Below, piece after piece: positions 26,308 through 37,328 of a DNA stretch of 64,000 nt; position 1 is the stretch's first letter, and each line of letters starts with the position of its first letter. Both the position numbers and the translations under genes were made by a program. The notes under the pieces were generated by a model. The model made no database searches and was not told the DNA's origin. It saw only the letters and a program-made list of their open reading frames with translations. This DNA is from Archangium sp. (GTDB lineage: Bacteria; Myxococcota; Myxococcia; Myxococcales; Myxococcaceae): positions 17,192 to 81,191 of the forward strand of contig JAUYRZ010000034.1 in the NCBI GenBank assembly GCA_030695565.1, given 5' to 3'.

Positions 26308-26856
26308 ATGCACCTGCTCCGCGCGGTGTGGTTCGTTCTCCTGCTGGCGCCCGTGGCCCACGCCGCAGATGAACAGTGCGTGGTCGAGCCGAAGGTCTTC
26401 AAGCCGCAGTTCGCCAGCAAGCTGCCCAGGGGCTTCAAGCTCGTCTCCACCAGGAGGGACACGAAGCTCATCACCCAGGTGATGAAGCTGCCCGGTGGCT
26501 TCGAGGCCAAAGTCACCGTGGCCGGCTGCAACAACCTCACCTTCACCATCGGGCTCAAGGGCCCGGGGCTCACCACGAAGACGGTGGGCGCCGAGCTGGT
26601 GGCCATCGCGCGGCGCATCTTGCCCACCCTCCCGATGGACAAAGACTCCACCGTCGACGTGAAGTTGATCAGCCAGGCGCTCGAAGAGGCCCGCATCAAC
26701 GTGATGCCTGCCCAGCTGCCGTGCGGTGATGCGACCTGCCAGCTCTCGCTCGAAGGCGACGATGTGAAGCCCCCGAAGAGCAAGTCGAAGAAGAAGGATG
26801 TTCCGCCGGCGGAACCAGTCGGCGTGCTCAAGTTGTCGTACGACCTCCCCCTCTAA
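26308..26856 (+). CDS. Secreted/periplasmic protein of unknown function
   Basis: 182 residues with a standard signal peptide cleaved after AHA (MHLLRAVWFVLLLAPVAHA). The mature part begins DEQCVVEPKVF and has a Lys-rich C-terminal linker (PPKSKSKKKDVPPAEP). Two Cys (AGCNNL; LPCGDATC) suggest disulphides. It sits between a lipoprotein and the DUF2330 gene, with a gap of 3 bp before it. No motif for a known enzyme. Confidence 0.72.
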   Translation: MHLLRAVWFVLLLAPVAHAADEQCVVEPKVFKPQFASKLPRGFKLVSTRRDTKLITQVMKLPGGFEAKVTVAGCNNLTFTIGLKGPGLTTKTVGAELVAIARRILPTLPMDKDSTVDVKLISQALEEARINVMPAQLPCGDATCQLSLEGDDVKPPKSKSKKKDVPPAEPVGVLKLSYDLPL

Positions 26857-26869
26857 TCAGGAGAACTCG

Positions 26870-28270
26870 ATGCTCCGCCTCGCCTCTGCCGCAGCGCTGC
26901 TGTTCGCCGGTGCTGCTCACGCCTTCTGTGGTTTCTACGTCTCCAGCGCCGGAGCCGACCTCTTCAACGACGCCAGCATGGTGGTGCTGATGCGCGATGG
27001 CACCCGCACCGTGCTCTCGATGCAGAACAACTACCGCGGCCCGACTCAAGACTTTGCCCTGGTCATCCCAGTGCCGGTCATCTTGAAGAAGGAGAACGTC
27101 AAGACGCTCCCCAAAGAGGTCTTCACGCGCATCGACACCCTCGCCTCACCGCGCCTGGTGGAAGACTACGAGCCCGGTCAGTGCCCGCCCCCGCCGCCCA
27201 TGACCGTGCCCTCCCCCTCGTCAGCGGACATGGAGGGCGGCATGCCCCGCGATCTCGGCGTGAAGGTCGAGGCGAAGTTCGACGTGGCTGAGTACGAGAT
27301 CGTGATCCTCTCCGCGAAAGACGCGCTGGGTCTCGACATCTGGCTCAAGGAGAACAAGTACAAGGTGCCCGCCAACGCGGCGCCGCTCCTCAAGCCGTAC
27401 GTGGACACCAACTGGAAGTTCTTCGTGGCCCGCGTCAACGCCAAGAAGGTCACCTTCGTCGACGGCCAGGCGGTGCTCTCGCCGCTGCGCTTCTTCTACG
27501 ACTCCGAGAAGTTCGAGCTGCCGGTGCGCCTGGGCCTGGTGAACAGCGGCGGCACGCAAGACCTCATCGTGCACGTCATCGCGAAGACCCGCTACGAGCT
27601 GGCCAACCGCAAGAACGTGATGATGCCCACCAACGTTCAGCTCACCGAGGCTGCCATGCCGGTGTTCGGCGGCTTCTACGCCGAGCTGCTCGAGCGCACC
27701 TTCAAGGCGAACGAAGGCGCGGCGGTGACGGAGTTCGCGTGGAAAGGCGCGTTGCCCCCGCCGCAGGTGATGCTGGGCGGCGGCATCTACGGCGTGACGT
27801 GCGACCCCTGCCCGCCCCCCGAACCGGTCGATGATCCGCTGGCGAAGTACCTCGGCGCCGACGCGATCCCCGGCCTCAAGACCGACGAAGACATCGCGAA
27901 GTTCGCGCGCGAGGCGACGGTGACCCGCGTTCACCTTCGCTACGGCAAAGACAGCCTCACCGACGACCTGGTGTTCAAGGCCGCAGCGCCCATCGCGGGC
28001 GGCATTCCCGAGATGCCGAAGACCGGTGCCGCGAAAGAGAACCGCTTCCAGGGCCGCTACATCGTCAAGCGGCCGTTCAATCAGAACCAGTGCTACCGCT
28101 ACTGGGGTGGTGGCGGCGCGGCGTCGAATGGCTTCGTGCCGGTGCAGACCTCGCTCGCCGGTACGCAGGGCACCCAGGCGGCCTCCACCAAGATGACCGC
28201 ACCCTTCTCGAGCTACCTGAAGAGCGACGTGCCTGAGCTGGGCCTGCTCGCACCGAAGAAGAAGAAGTAG
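26870..28270 (+). CDS. DUF2330-family secreted protein
   Basis: 466 residues from the ATG at 26870, preceded by AGGAGAA. The signal peptide ends AAHA, and the mature protein starts FCGFYVSSAGADLFNDAS. The N-terminal half matches the DUF2330 pattern (MVVLMRDGTRTVLSMQNNY, FALVIPVPVILKKENV), a family of exported proteins of unknown function frequent in myxobacteria. A Pro-rich insert (CPPPPPMTVPSPSS) and a second CPPPEP motif interrupt the fold. The C-terminus is LAPKKKK. It probably acts in the envelope. Confidence 0.82.
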   Translation: MLRLASAAALLFAGAAHAFCGFYVSSAGADLFNDASMVVLMRDGTRTVLSMQNNYRGPTQDFALVIPVPVILKKENVKTLPKEVFTRIDTLASPRLVEDYEPGQCPPPPPMTVPSPSSADMEGGMPRDLGVKVEAKFDVAEYEIVILSAKDALGLDIWLKENKYKVPANAAPLLKPYVDTNWKFFVARVNAKKVTFVDGQAVLSPLRFFYDSEKFELPVRLGLVNSGGTQDLIVHVIAKTRYELANRKNVMMPTNVQLTEAAMPVFGGFYAELLERTFKANEGAAVTEFAWKGALPPPQVMLGGGIYGVTCDPCPPPEPVDDPLAKYLGADAIPGLKTDEDIAKFAREATVTRVHLRYGKDSLTDDLVFKAAAPIAGGIPEMPKTGAAKENRFQGRYIVKRPFNQNQCYRYWGGGGAASNGFVPVQTSLAGTQGTQAASTKMTAPFSSYLKSDVPELGLLAPKKKK

Positions 28271-28276
28271 CTCAGT

Positions 28277-30442
28277 TCACTTGATGGCGATGATCTGCAC
28301 GTCGCCCGAACGCCGCAGCACCCGGATGCCGACGTCGAGTTCGTGCCGCTCGAGCAAGACGTCGATGCTCGCCTCGCCCACCTTCAGGTTGCTGATGCGA
28401 ACCCACGGCAAGAAGTCGGGCAGCATCGAACGTTCGAAGAGCAGCTGCTGCTGCGGCGCGCGAATGAGCATGCCCAGCGAGCTCTGCAGGAGCATGTAGA
28501 CCGCCGCCGCGGCCCACGCCTGGGGTGCACAGGCCACCGGGTAGCGGGTCGGCCCTTCTGCGGGCCGGCGCGTGAAGCCACAGACCAGCTCGGGCACGCG
28601 GGTCAGGTCGACGAACTGGCTCAGGTCGAACAGGCCCTTGAACAACGCCGTCGCCGCATCCGTGGAGCCATAGTTCGCGAAGCCGCGCGCGATGAGCGCG
28701 TTGTCGTGCGGCCACACGGAGCCGTTGTGGTAGCTCATCGGGTTGTAGCGCCGCTGATTGGTTCCCAACGTGCGCACACCCCACCCCGAGAACATGTCTT
28801 CGCCCATCAGGGTGGCCACCGTGCGCGACGCGTGTTCGGGGCTGGCGATGTTGCCGAACAAGCAGTGGCCCGCGTTCGAAGAGCGCACCTCGCAGGGCCG
28901 CTTCTGACCGTCGAGCGCGATGACGTAGGTGCCCAGCTCCTCCGACCAGAACTTCTCTTCGAAACGCACGCGCAAACTCTCGGCCTGGGTTCTCAACGTA
29001 CGGGCATGCTCTTCATGGCCCAGCAGGTGAGCCAGCTCGGCGGCGCGGCGTTTGGCCTGGTAGACGTAGGCCTGCACCTCGCACAAGGCGATGGGCGGCT
29101 CGGCCATCTCGCCGCTCGCGTGAAACACCGAGTCGTGGGAGTCCTTCCAGCCCTGCTGCGCGAGGCCTTCGGGGGTGTGCCGCATGTATTCGACGAAGCC
29201 GTCTTGATCGCGATCGCCGTAGGTATCGATCCACCGCAAGGCGAGCACGATCTGCGGCCAGATCGATTCGATGAGCGCCCGATCGCCGGTGCGCTCGTAA
29301 TAGGCGCCCGCCAGCAACACGAAGAGCGGCGTGCTGTCGATGCTGCCGTAGTAGCGGCCGAACGGAATCTCTCCCAGCGCGGCCATCTCTCCGCGCCTCG
29401 TCTCGTGGAGAATCTTGCCGGGCTCGGAGTCTTGCAGCGCGTTGGTCTCGGTCGCCTGGTTGGCGGCCAGAAAACCGAGCACCCCGCGGGCCACGCTGGG
29501 ATCGAGCCAGAGCATCTGCAGCGCGGTGATGATGCCGTCGCGGCCGAAGACGGTGCTGAACCAGGGCACACCCGCGTACGGGTAGAGCCCGTGCGTGGTC
29601 TGGGTGAGCATCATGCTCAGGTCCGATGAAGAGCGGGCGAGCCACGTATTGAAGCGTTCATTGCCGGTGGTGATCTCGGGCCGGCGCGCACGCCCCTCCG
29701 CCAGCATGTTGGAGGCCGCGCCCAGCGCATGGTCGTACGCGAGCCCCTGCCTTCGCACCTCGCCCAGCTCACAGCTCACCGTGCAGTAGATCGTCTCCGA
29801 GGTCTGCGGCCCCAGCATCAGCTCGAAGGTCAGCTCGGTGCCGTCGATGTGCTGCGGTTTGGGAAAACACTCGATGGTGGTCTGCCGGTGCGTGCCGTCG
29901 AGCCCGTCGTACCCGAGCACCAGCACACCCTCCCGGGCCACCGGGTCGAGCAGCTTGCCGCGGCGGGGCCGGGCGGTGCCGCGCACCTCGAAGATGTCGG
30001 CGAAGTCGGCGGAGAACCGCATGCTCAGCTTGAGCGTCACCGGGTCGAGGCCGTGATTGGTCAGCCGCAGCCGCTCGAAGCACGAGCCCCTGAAGAGAAA
30101 CTTCGACCTGAACAAGTGCAGGATGTCGCGGCGGAAGACCGAGTCTTCACTCACGCGGATGTCGGGGTTGGTGAGGTCGACCACCAGCAGGTCGTTCTGA
30201 TCTCTCACGGTCGAGCTGAGCAGCAGGGGCCGCCTGCCGTTGACGCGCAGCTCGAGCCGCGACAGGTAGCGCGTGCCCTCGTGGTAGATGCCCTGCTCGC
30301 CCAGCCCCAGCGGCACCACGTCGCCGAAGTCGTCGAAGATGGCGAAGGTCTCCTCGTCTTTCAGGACGCGGGTTCGCCCGTCAGCCCGGGAGGAGGTGGC
30401 GAGGATGTAATAATGATCCTGGACGCGGATGACCTCTTCCAT
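28277..30442 (-). CDS. Glycogen-debranching-type amylo-alpha-1,6-glucosidase
   Basis: 721 residues. The N-terminal domain (about 1-290) matches the GDE N-terminal bis-type fold (DHYYILATSS, GIYHEGTRYLSRLELRVNGR). The C-terminal part is an (alpha/alpha)6 glycoside hydrolase of the GH133/GH63-like type (PYAGVPWFSTVFGRDGIITA, DRDQDGFVEY, SYHNGSVWPHDNALIARGF). Acidic residues in FGRDG, DGFVEY and SVWPHDN are the catalytic candidates. No signal peptide, so cytoplasmic. It lies 12 bp downstream of the glycosyltransferase and is the last gene of the trehalose operon. Breakdown of alpha-1,6 branches in storage glucan would supply glucose for trehalose synthesis; that link is inference. Confidence 0.85.
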   Translation of the reverse strand: MEEVIRVQDHYYILATSSRADGRTRVLKDEETFAIFDDFGDVVPLGLGEQGIYHEGTRYLSRLELRVNGRRPLLLSSTVRDQNDLLVVDLTNPDIRVSEDSVFRRDILHLFRSKFLFRGSCFERLRLTNHGLDPVTLKLSMRFSADFADIFEVRGTARPRRGKLLDPVAREGVLVLGYDGLDGTHRQTTIECFPKPQHIDGTELTFELMLGPQTSETIYCTVSCELGEVRRQGLAYDHALGAASNMLAEGRARRPEITTGNERFNTWLARSSSDLSMMLTQTTHGLYPYAGVPWFSTVFGRDGIITALQMLWLDPSVARGVLGFLAANQATETNALQDSEPGKILHETRRGEMAALGEIPFGRYYGSIDSTPLFVLLAGAYYERTGDRALIESIWPQIVLALRWIDTYGDRDQDGFVEYMRHTPEGLAQQGWKDSHDSVFHASGEMAEPPIALCEVQAYVYQAKRRAAELAHLLGHEEHARTLRTQAESLRVRFEEKFWSEELGTYVIALDGQKRPCEVRSSNAGHCLFGNIASPEHASRTVATLMGEDMFSGWGVRTLGTNQRRYNPMSYHNGSVWPHDNALIARGFANYGSTDAATALFKGLFDLSQFVDLTRVPELVCGFTRRPAEGPTRYPVACAPQAWAAAAVYMLLQSSLGMLIRAPQQQLLFERSMLPDFLPWVRISNLKVGEASIDVLLERHELDVGIRVLRRSGDVQIIAIK

Positions 30443-30454
30443 GGCGCACGCCTT

Positions 30455-31549
30455 TCACTCGGTGGCTTCGGCTTGCAGAACTGCATCCACACCCGTGCTC
30501 GTGCCGTTGCGGCTCAGGTACCGATGCTGGCGTCTGACCCGCTCGTAGGCCTTGAGGTAGTCACGTGCCATTCGGCCAGAGACGAAGCGCTGGTCGAACG
30601 ACGCGCGGCACCTGCGGCGATCGATTTCGGGCACGCGTTTCACCGCGTCGACCGCGGCGTCGATCGAGTCGACCACGAAGCCCGTCACGCCTGCTTCGAT
30701 CACCTCGGGCACCGACCCGTGCCGCCAGGCGATGACCGGCGTGCCGCACGCGAGTGCTTCGATCATCACCAGGCCGAAGGGTTCAGACCAGTCGATGGGA
30801 AAGAGCAGCGCGTACGCCTCGCCGAGGAACGTGTCCTTGGACTCGCCGCCGATCTCTCCGATGAACTCGACCGACGCGCCGTCGAGCAGCGGCTCGATCA
30901 CCCGCTTGAAATACTCAGCGTCTTTCGAATCGACCTTCGCGGCGATCCTCAGCGGCAGGCCGGCGCGGCGGGCGATCTCGATGGCCCGGTCGGGCCGCTT
31001 CTCGGGCGAGATGCGCCCCAGGAACGCGAGGTACGCGCCGGGCTGGGGCCTGAAGTGATGCAGGCCGGCGGGCAGGCCGTGGTGAATCGTCTTCTGCCAA
31101 TTCACGAACGGCAGCGGAACCCGCTGCGAGTCCGAGATGGAGATCAACGGAACCTCGTCGAACTCCCGATAGAAGGGCACCAGGTCGGGCCCCTCGAGGC
31201 TGCCGTGCAGGGTGGTGACGTGCGGAACGTTGAGCCGCCGCGCCATGGGCAGGTGCAGGCAGTCGACGTGGTAGTGAATGACGTCGAAGCGGTTCGCCTG
31301 GTCGGCGACCTGCTCGAGCTCCAACAGCTGGTGAACGAGTTGATCCTTGCAGCCGGTGTCCAGCCGCAGGGCTCGTTTGCAGGGCGCGATCAGCCGTGCG
31401 GCCGTCTGCGAATCACCGCTGGCGAACAAGGTGACGTCGTGCCCCAACCGAACGAGCTCTTCGGTCAAATACGAGACGACTCGCTCGGTCCCGCCGTACA
31501 ACTTCGGCGGCACACTCTCGAACAACGGCGCTACTTGCGCGATTCTCAT
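30455..31549 (-). CDS. GT4-family glycosyltransferase
   Basis: 364 residues. The GT-B fold has a sugar-acceptor N-terminal half (MRIAQVAPLFESVPPKLYGG, TERVVSYLTEELVRLGHDVT). The nucleotide-sugar C-terminal half has LAFLGRISPEKRPD and the GT4 signature E-x7-E region PFGLVMIEALACGTPVIAW. No membrane segment. It lies between the MarR gene and the debranching glucosidase, in line with them. The acceptor is unknown; alpha-glucan or a compatible-solute glycoside would fit the context. Confidence 0.85.
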   Translation of the reverse strand: MRIAQVAPLFESVPPKLYGGTERVVSYLTEELVRLGHDVTLFASGDSQTAARLIAPCKRALRLDTGCKDQLVHQLLELEQVADQANRFDVIHYHVDCLHLPMARRLNVPHVTTLHGSLEGPDLVPFYREFDEVPLISISDSQRVPLPFVNWQKTIHHGLPAGLHHFRPQPGAYLAFLGRISPEKRPDRAIEIARRAGLPLRIAAKVDSKDAEYFKRVIEPLLDGASVEFIGEIGGESKDTFLGEAYALLFPIDWSEPFGLVMIEALACGTPVIAWRHGSVPEVIEAGVTGFVVDSIDAAVDAVKRVPEIDRRRCRASFDQRFVSGRMARDYLKAYERVRRQHRYLSRNGTSTGVDAVLQAEATE

Positions 31550-31611
31550 TTCGCCTCCCCCCGCTTCCGTTCCCTAGAGTTAATGAGGGGAACCGACGCG
31601 CGCGCAGGCAG

Positions 31612-32070
31612 CTACCGGTCGAGCTTCCGGGTGAGATCTTCAGAGAGCAATCGAAGCACGCGCTTGGCCCTGTTCACCGCGGGCGGGCCCGCTTTGGAGA
31701 TCAGCTGCGCCACCGAATGTTCGACGGTGCCGGCAGTGGGGCGATCGAGCACCCGGCCTTTGGCGGTGAGGCTCAGCGCCACACGCCGTTGATCCCCCGC
31801 CTGGCGCCGCCCGGTCACCAGGCCCTTCTTGATCAACCGGCCCAGGCTCACCGAGACGGTGCCGCGATCGAGGTGGAGCACCGACGCGAGCTGCGTGGCG
31901 TTCATGCCGGGGTACTTGCCGATACAACGCAAGAAGAGCCGCTGCTGCGCGGTGACGCCCAGCGTGCGGTCCATCTGCGACGACATGCGCTCCAGGGCGT
32001 GGTTGAGCTCCCAGAGGTGCTGCATGAAGTCGAGCGGACCTTCGAGGGGGAAGGTGGGCTGCTCCTTCAC
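31612..32070 (-). CDS. MarR-family transcriptional regulator
   Basis: 152 residues with a GTG start that overlaps the otsB stop (GTGA). The winged HTH shows NATQLASVLHLDRGTVSVSL (recognition region) and the wing GRRQAGDQRRVALSLTAKG, typical of MarR proteins. N- and C-terminal helices for dimerisation flank it. Its position within the trehalose operon suggests local control. The perfect palindrome at 35050-35065, at the head of the operon, has the size and symmetry of a MarR site. The ligand is unknown. Confidence 0.85.
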   Translation of the reverse strand: MKEQPTFPLEGPLDFMQHLWELNHALERMSSQMDRTLGVTAQQRLFLRCIGKYPGMNATQLASVLHLDRGTVSVSLGRLIKKGLVTGRRQAGDQRRVALSLTAKGRVLDRPTAGTVEHSVAQLISKAGPPAVNRAKRVLRLLSEDLTRKLDR

Positions 32071-32819
32071 GGCGCGCCCTCCTTGAGGCTGATCAGCCGC
32101 TGCAACAAGCCGTCGATCTCTTTCTGGCTGGGCAGAAAGTAGTCGGCCGCCGACGCGGGCGAACGCCCCACCCGGATGCAGATGATGCGCTCGGGTTGGC
32201 GCAGGTCGAACACGTCTTCATCGGTGACGTCGTCGCCCACGTAGAGCGCCACTTCGGCCTTCGAGCGCGCGCACAGCTCGAGCATCGCGTCGCCCTTGTC
32301 GGGTGCGCCGGGCGGCACCACGTTGATCACGCTCTTGCCGCCGATCGCCCGCAGCGGCCGGGTCAGCTTGCCCAACACCCGCGTGATGGCCCGTTGGGCC
32401 GCGGCAGGGTGGCGCGATCGCCGGTAGTGCACGGTCAACGAGAGGCCCTTGTCCTCCAGCTCGAGGCCGGGGGTCTTCGCCACCAACGAGGTGAGGCGCA
32501 CGCGCGCTTCGTCGAGCTCGACCGCGCCGGTGGCCGCACGCGCCCCGCCCTCGATGCCGTGGTTGCCCACCACGTACTTCACCTTCGCCCGGTCGAGCCG
32601 GGTGGCCACGTCAGCCCGGGCACGCCCGGAGATGACCGCGGTGGGAAAGAGCTGGCACACCCTCGAGAAGAGCGCGCAGGTCTCGGGGCGCATGCCCGCC
32701 TCTTGCCGGCCGCGCACGATGGGCGCCAGCGTGCCGTCGAAGTCGAAGGCCAGCAGCGGGCGGGCGCGCGTCAGGCGGGAGAGCACCTCGGCCTGTCTGG
32801 CAAGCAGCACGTTTTTCAT
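32067..32819 (-). CDS. otsB: Trehalose-6-phosphate phosphatase
   Basis: 250 residues of the HAD superfamily. Motif I is LLAFDFDGTLAPI (nucleophile Asp and acid/base Asp), motif II is TAVISGR and motif III/IV is LYVGDDVTDEDVF. NVVPPGAPDKGDAM provides the conserved Lys region of T6P phosphatases. It removes phosphate from trehalose-6-phosphate to give the osmoprotectant trehalose. It lies 13 bp after otsA and overlaps marR. Confidence 0.92.
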   Translation of the reverse strand: MKNVLLARQAEVLSRLTRARPLLAFDFDGTLAPIVRGRQEAGMRPETCALFSRVCQLFPTAVISGRARADVATRLDRAKVKYVVGNHGIEGGARAATGAVELDEARVRLTSLVAKTPGLELEDKGLSLTVHYRRSRHPAAAQRAITRVLGKLTRPLRAIGGKSVINVVPPGAPDKGDAMLELCARSKAEVALYVGDDVTDEDVFDLRQPERIICIRVGRSPASAADYFLPSQKEIDGLLQRLISLKEGAP

Positions 32820-32832
32820 AGAGGCGCGGAGT

Positions 32833-35028
<2,196 letters not shown>

Positions 35029-35049
35029 GATCGGGGCTTACCTCAGACT

Positions 35050-35065
35050 TGTTGGATATCCAACA
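35050..35065. promoter_or_regulatory. Perfect 16-bp palindrome, candidate MarR operator
   Basis: TGTTGGATATCCAACA is its own reverse complement. It lies 22 bp upstream of the otsA start and 47 bp upstream of the chosen clcA-type start, in the only gap between these divergent units. A MarR regulator is encoded in the same operon. The TTGGATATCCAA core has the symmetry common for MarR dimers; binding is inferred. Confidence 0.55.
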
Positions 35066-35111
35066 GATGCCGTGCTACCTGTCTTCGTTGATGCGAAGTG
35101 AGCGCGCCTCC

Positions 35112-37328
35112 ATGAACGACCAGATCAGGGTGGTATGGCAACGCGCCAGGGCCGACGCGTCTCGCGCAAGGGAGCGGGCCTCTGCCCTGCTGCGCAAACA
35201 CCTGCCCGCCGAGTCGCAGCACCTGTTCGCGCTGACCATCGCCGTGGGTGTGGTGTGCGGCTTCGTCGCGGTGGCCTTTCACCTCGGCATCCAGGCGGCA
35301 GAGTCCTTCCTCATCGAGCGCGCGTTGACTGCGCCGGGCGGCAGTTGGATGGCCTGGACCATCGTGACGCCCACCCTGGGTGGGCTGCTCGCTGGCGTGT
35401 TGCTCACCTACGTGGTGCCGGGCGCTCGGGGCTCGGGCATCCCGCAGGTCAAGAAGGCGTTCGCGCTCGAGGGCGGCCGGGTTCGGTTTCGCGACGCCTT
35501 CGGCAAGTTCTGGCTGTCCATCCTGCAGATCGGTTCGGGCGCGTCGTTGGGCCGCGAAGGGCCCACGGTGCAGATCTGCGCGGGCGCCACCAGCCTGCTG
35601 GCCCGGGCGACCTCGCTGCCGGCGAAGAACATGCGGCGGCTGTTGCCCGTGGGCGTGGCGGCCGGCATCGCCGCGGCCTTCAACGCGCCCATCGCCGCGG
35701 TGACCTTCACCATCGAAGAGATCGTCGGCTCGCTCGATCACGCCGTGCTCTCGGGCGTGGTGGTGGCCGCCGCGCTGGCCGCCGTGATCGAACGAGGTGT
35801 GCTCGGGGTGCACCCGGTGATCGCCGTGCAGCAGGTGTACGGGCTCGATCACCCGTCTTCCCTGTTCTCCTACGCGCTGCTGGGCGTGGCCGGAGGGCTG
35901 GTCTCGGTGGCCTTCACCGACTCGCTCCTCAAGTTGAGGCTGGGCTTCCGCAAGTCGACCAGGCTGCCCGTCTGGGCTCAGCCCGCGGTGGGGGGTCTGG
36001 TCACCGGCGTGCTCGCGGTCGTGGTGCTCCGGTTTCTGGGCACCACCGGCGTCACGGGCGGCGGCTACGAGACGCTCGGCAAGGCACTCGCCGGCCAGCT
36101 GGGCCTCAAGGCGTTGTTGGCGCTGTGCCTGGTGAAGATGGTGGCCACCGCCTTTTCGTATTCCAGCGGGGGCGCAGGCGGCATCTTCGCGCCTTCACTC
36201 TTCATCGGAGCGATGCTCGGCGGCGCGGTCGGGTACCTCGACGTGGCGATGTTCCAGCACGAAGAGCGTCAGCTCGGGGCCTTCGCGCTGGTGGGCATGG
36301 GCGCCGTCTTCGCGGGGGTGGTGCGCGCGCCCATCACCTCGGTGTTGATCATCTTCGAGATGACCGGCGGCTATGGCCTGGTGCTGCCCCTGATGCTGGC
36401 GAACATGACCTCCTACGTGCTCGCGCGCCGGCTGCGCCCGGTGCCGATCTACGAAGCGCTGCTCGAGCAAGACGGGGTGGTGCTGCCCCACGCCACGCCC
36501 CGGTTGCACGCGCTGGAGCAGCTCACGGTGCGCGAGGCGATGACCTCCGAGGTGGTCTCGGTCAACGCCCACGACACCGCGGAGCAGGCGCGCGCCGCGT
36601 TGGCCGGCAGGAGCTTCGAGCTGGTGCCCGTCATCCAGGCCAGCGGTGCCATCGTGGGTGCGGTCTCGTTGTTCGCGCTGCGTCAGGCCCCCCCGACCGC
36701 GCTCATGTCGGCCTTGATGCACGAGGCCCAGACCATCTTCGCTGACCTGCCGCTGTCCCGCGCGGTGGTGCGCATGAACGACGCGGGCGCAAGGCAGCTC
36801 CTGGTGCTCGACGAGAGCACCGGCTCGCGGCTGGTGGGCATGCTGAGCCTCACCGACCTCGTGCGCGCGCACGCCCGCGCTGCGGGCACCGTTCAGTCGC
36901 CCCGGGCCGTGGGGCTTTCAGGGTTGAGTGAGCTGAGGGCGACCGATCTGGCCACCTCGAGCCCGGTGGTCTCCGGCAGCACGCCCCTCGACGAGCTGGT
37001 GAGCAGCCTGGGCGCGTCGCCCAGCGGCGCCGTGGTGGTGAGCGCCCGCGATGGCAAGACGACCGGGGTGGTGCTGCTCGAGCACGTGCGGGAGTTCCTG
37101 GGCGACGAGCAGCTCCAGCGCATGTTGGTGGCCGAAGACCTCATGCGGCCGCTGCCCGCCGTCGCCGAAGACGCGACGCTGGCCGAGGTGATCGCCTCGT
37201 GCGTGGAGCAAGACGCGCCCGCGTTGTGGGTGCGCACCACCACGCTGGGCGCGCAGCCTCAGCTGATCACCCGCAGCGCCCTGGGCCGGGTGTTGCTCGA
37301 TTGGTACGCCAGGGAGGCGCGGGCATGA
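35112..37328 (+). CDS. ClC-type chloride channel/antiporter with four CBS domains
   Basis: 738 residues from the ATG at 35112. In-frame ATGs at 35067 and 35091 are alternatives; 35112 leaves the palindrome clear. About ten membrane spans form the ClC core with signatures GARGSGIPQVKKA, GREGPTVQ (gating Glu) and FTIEEIVGS (the internal proton-path Glu of antiporters). The antiporter-type glutamates suggest Cl-/H+ exchange rather than a pure channel. The C-terminal roughly 290 residues contain two pairs of CBS modules (LTVREAMTSEVVSV; RQLLVLDESTGSRLVGMLSL; RATDLATSSPVVSG; LVAEDLMRPLPAV), which usually bind adenine nucleotides. The stop overlaps the Crp/Fnr start. Confidence 0.88.
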   Translation: MNDQIRVVWQRARADASRARERASALLRKHLPAESQHLFALTIAVGVVCGFVAVAFHLGIQAAESFLIERALTAPGGSWMAWTIVTPTLGGLLAGVLLTYVVPGARGSGIPQVKKAFALEGGRVRFRDAFGKFWLSILQIGSGASLGREGPTVQICAGATSLLARATSLPAKNMRRLLPVGVAAGIAAAFNAPIAAVTFTIEEIVGSLDHAVLSGVVVAAALAAVIERGVLGVHPVIAVQQVYGLDHPSSLFSYALLGVAGGLVSVAFTDSLLKLRLGFRKSTRLPVWAQPAVGGLVTGVLAVVVLRFLGTTGVTGGGYETLGKALAGQLGLKALLALCLVKMVATAFSYSSGGAGGIFAPSLFIGAMLGGAVGYLDVAMFQHEERQLGAFALVGMGAVFAGVVRAPITSVLIIFEMTGGYGLVLPLMLANMTSYVLARRLRPVPIYEALLEQDGVVLPHATPRLHALEQLTVREAMTSEVVSVNAHDTAEQARAALAGRSFELVPVIQASGAIVGAVSLFALRQAPPTALMSALMHEAQTIFADLPLSRAVVRMNDAGARQLLVLDESTGSRLVGMLSLTDLVRAHARAAGTVQSPRAVGLSGLSELRATDLATSSPVVSGSTPLDELVSSLGASPSGAVVVSARDGKTTGVVLLEHVREFLGDEQLQRMLVAEDLMRPLPAVAEDATLAEVIASCVEQDAPALWVRTTTLGAQPQLITRSALGRVLLDWYAREARA

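Noticed and set aside
31569..31593. Inverted repeat GTTCCC-N13-GGGAAC upstream of the GT4 gene
   Set aside because: Only 6-bp arms, which is close to chance here; not near a clear promoter and not matching a known operator.
35067..35111. Earlier in-frame starts of the ClC transporter (35067, 35091)
   Set aside because: No ribosome-binding site; 35067 would begin immediately after the palindrome. They remain possible, but 35112 was preferred.
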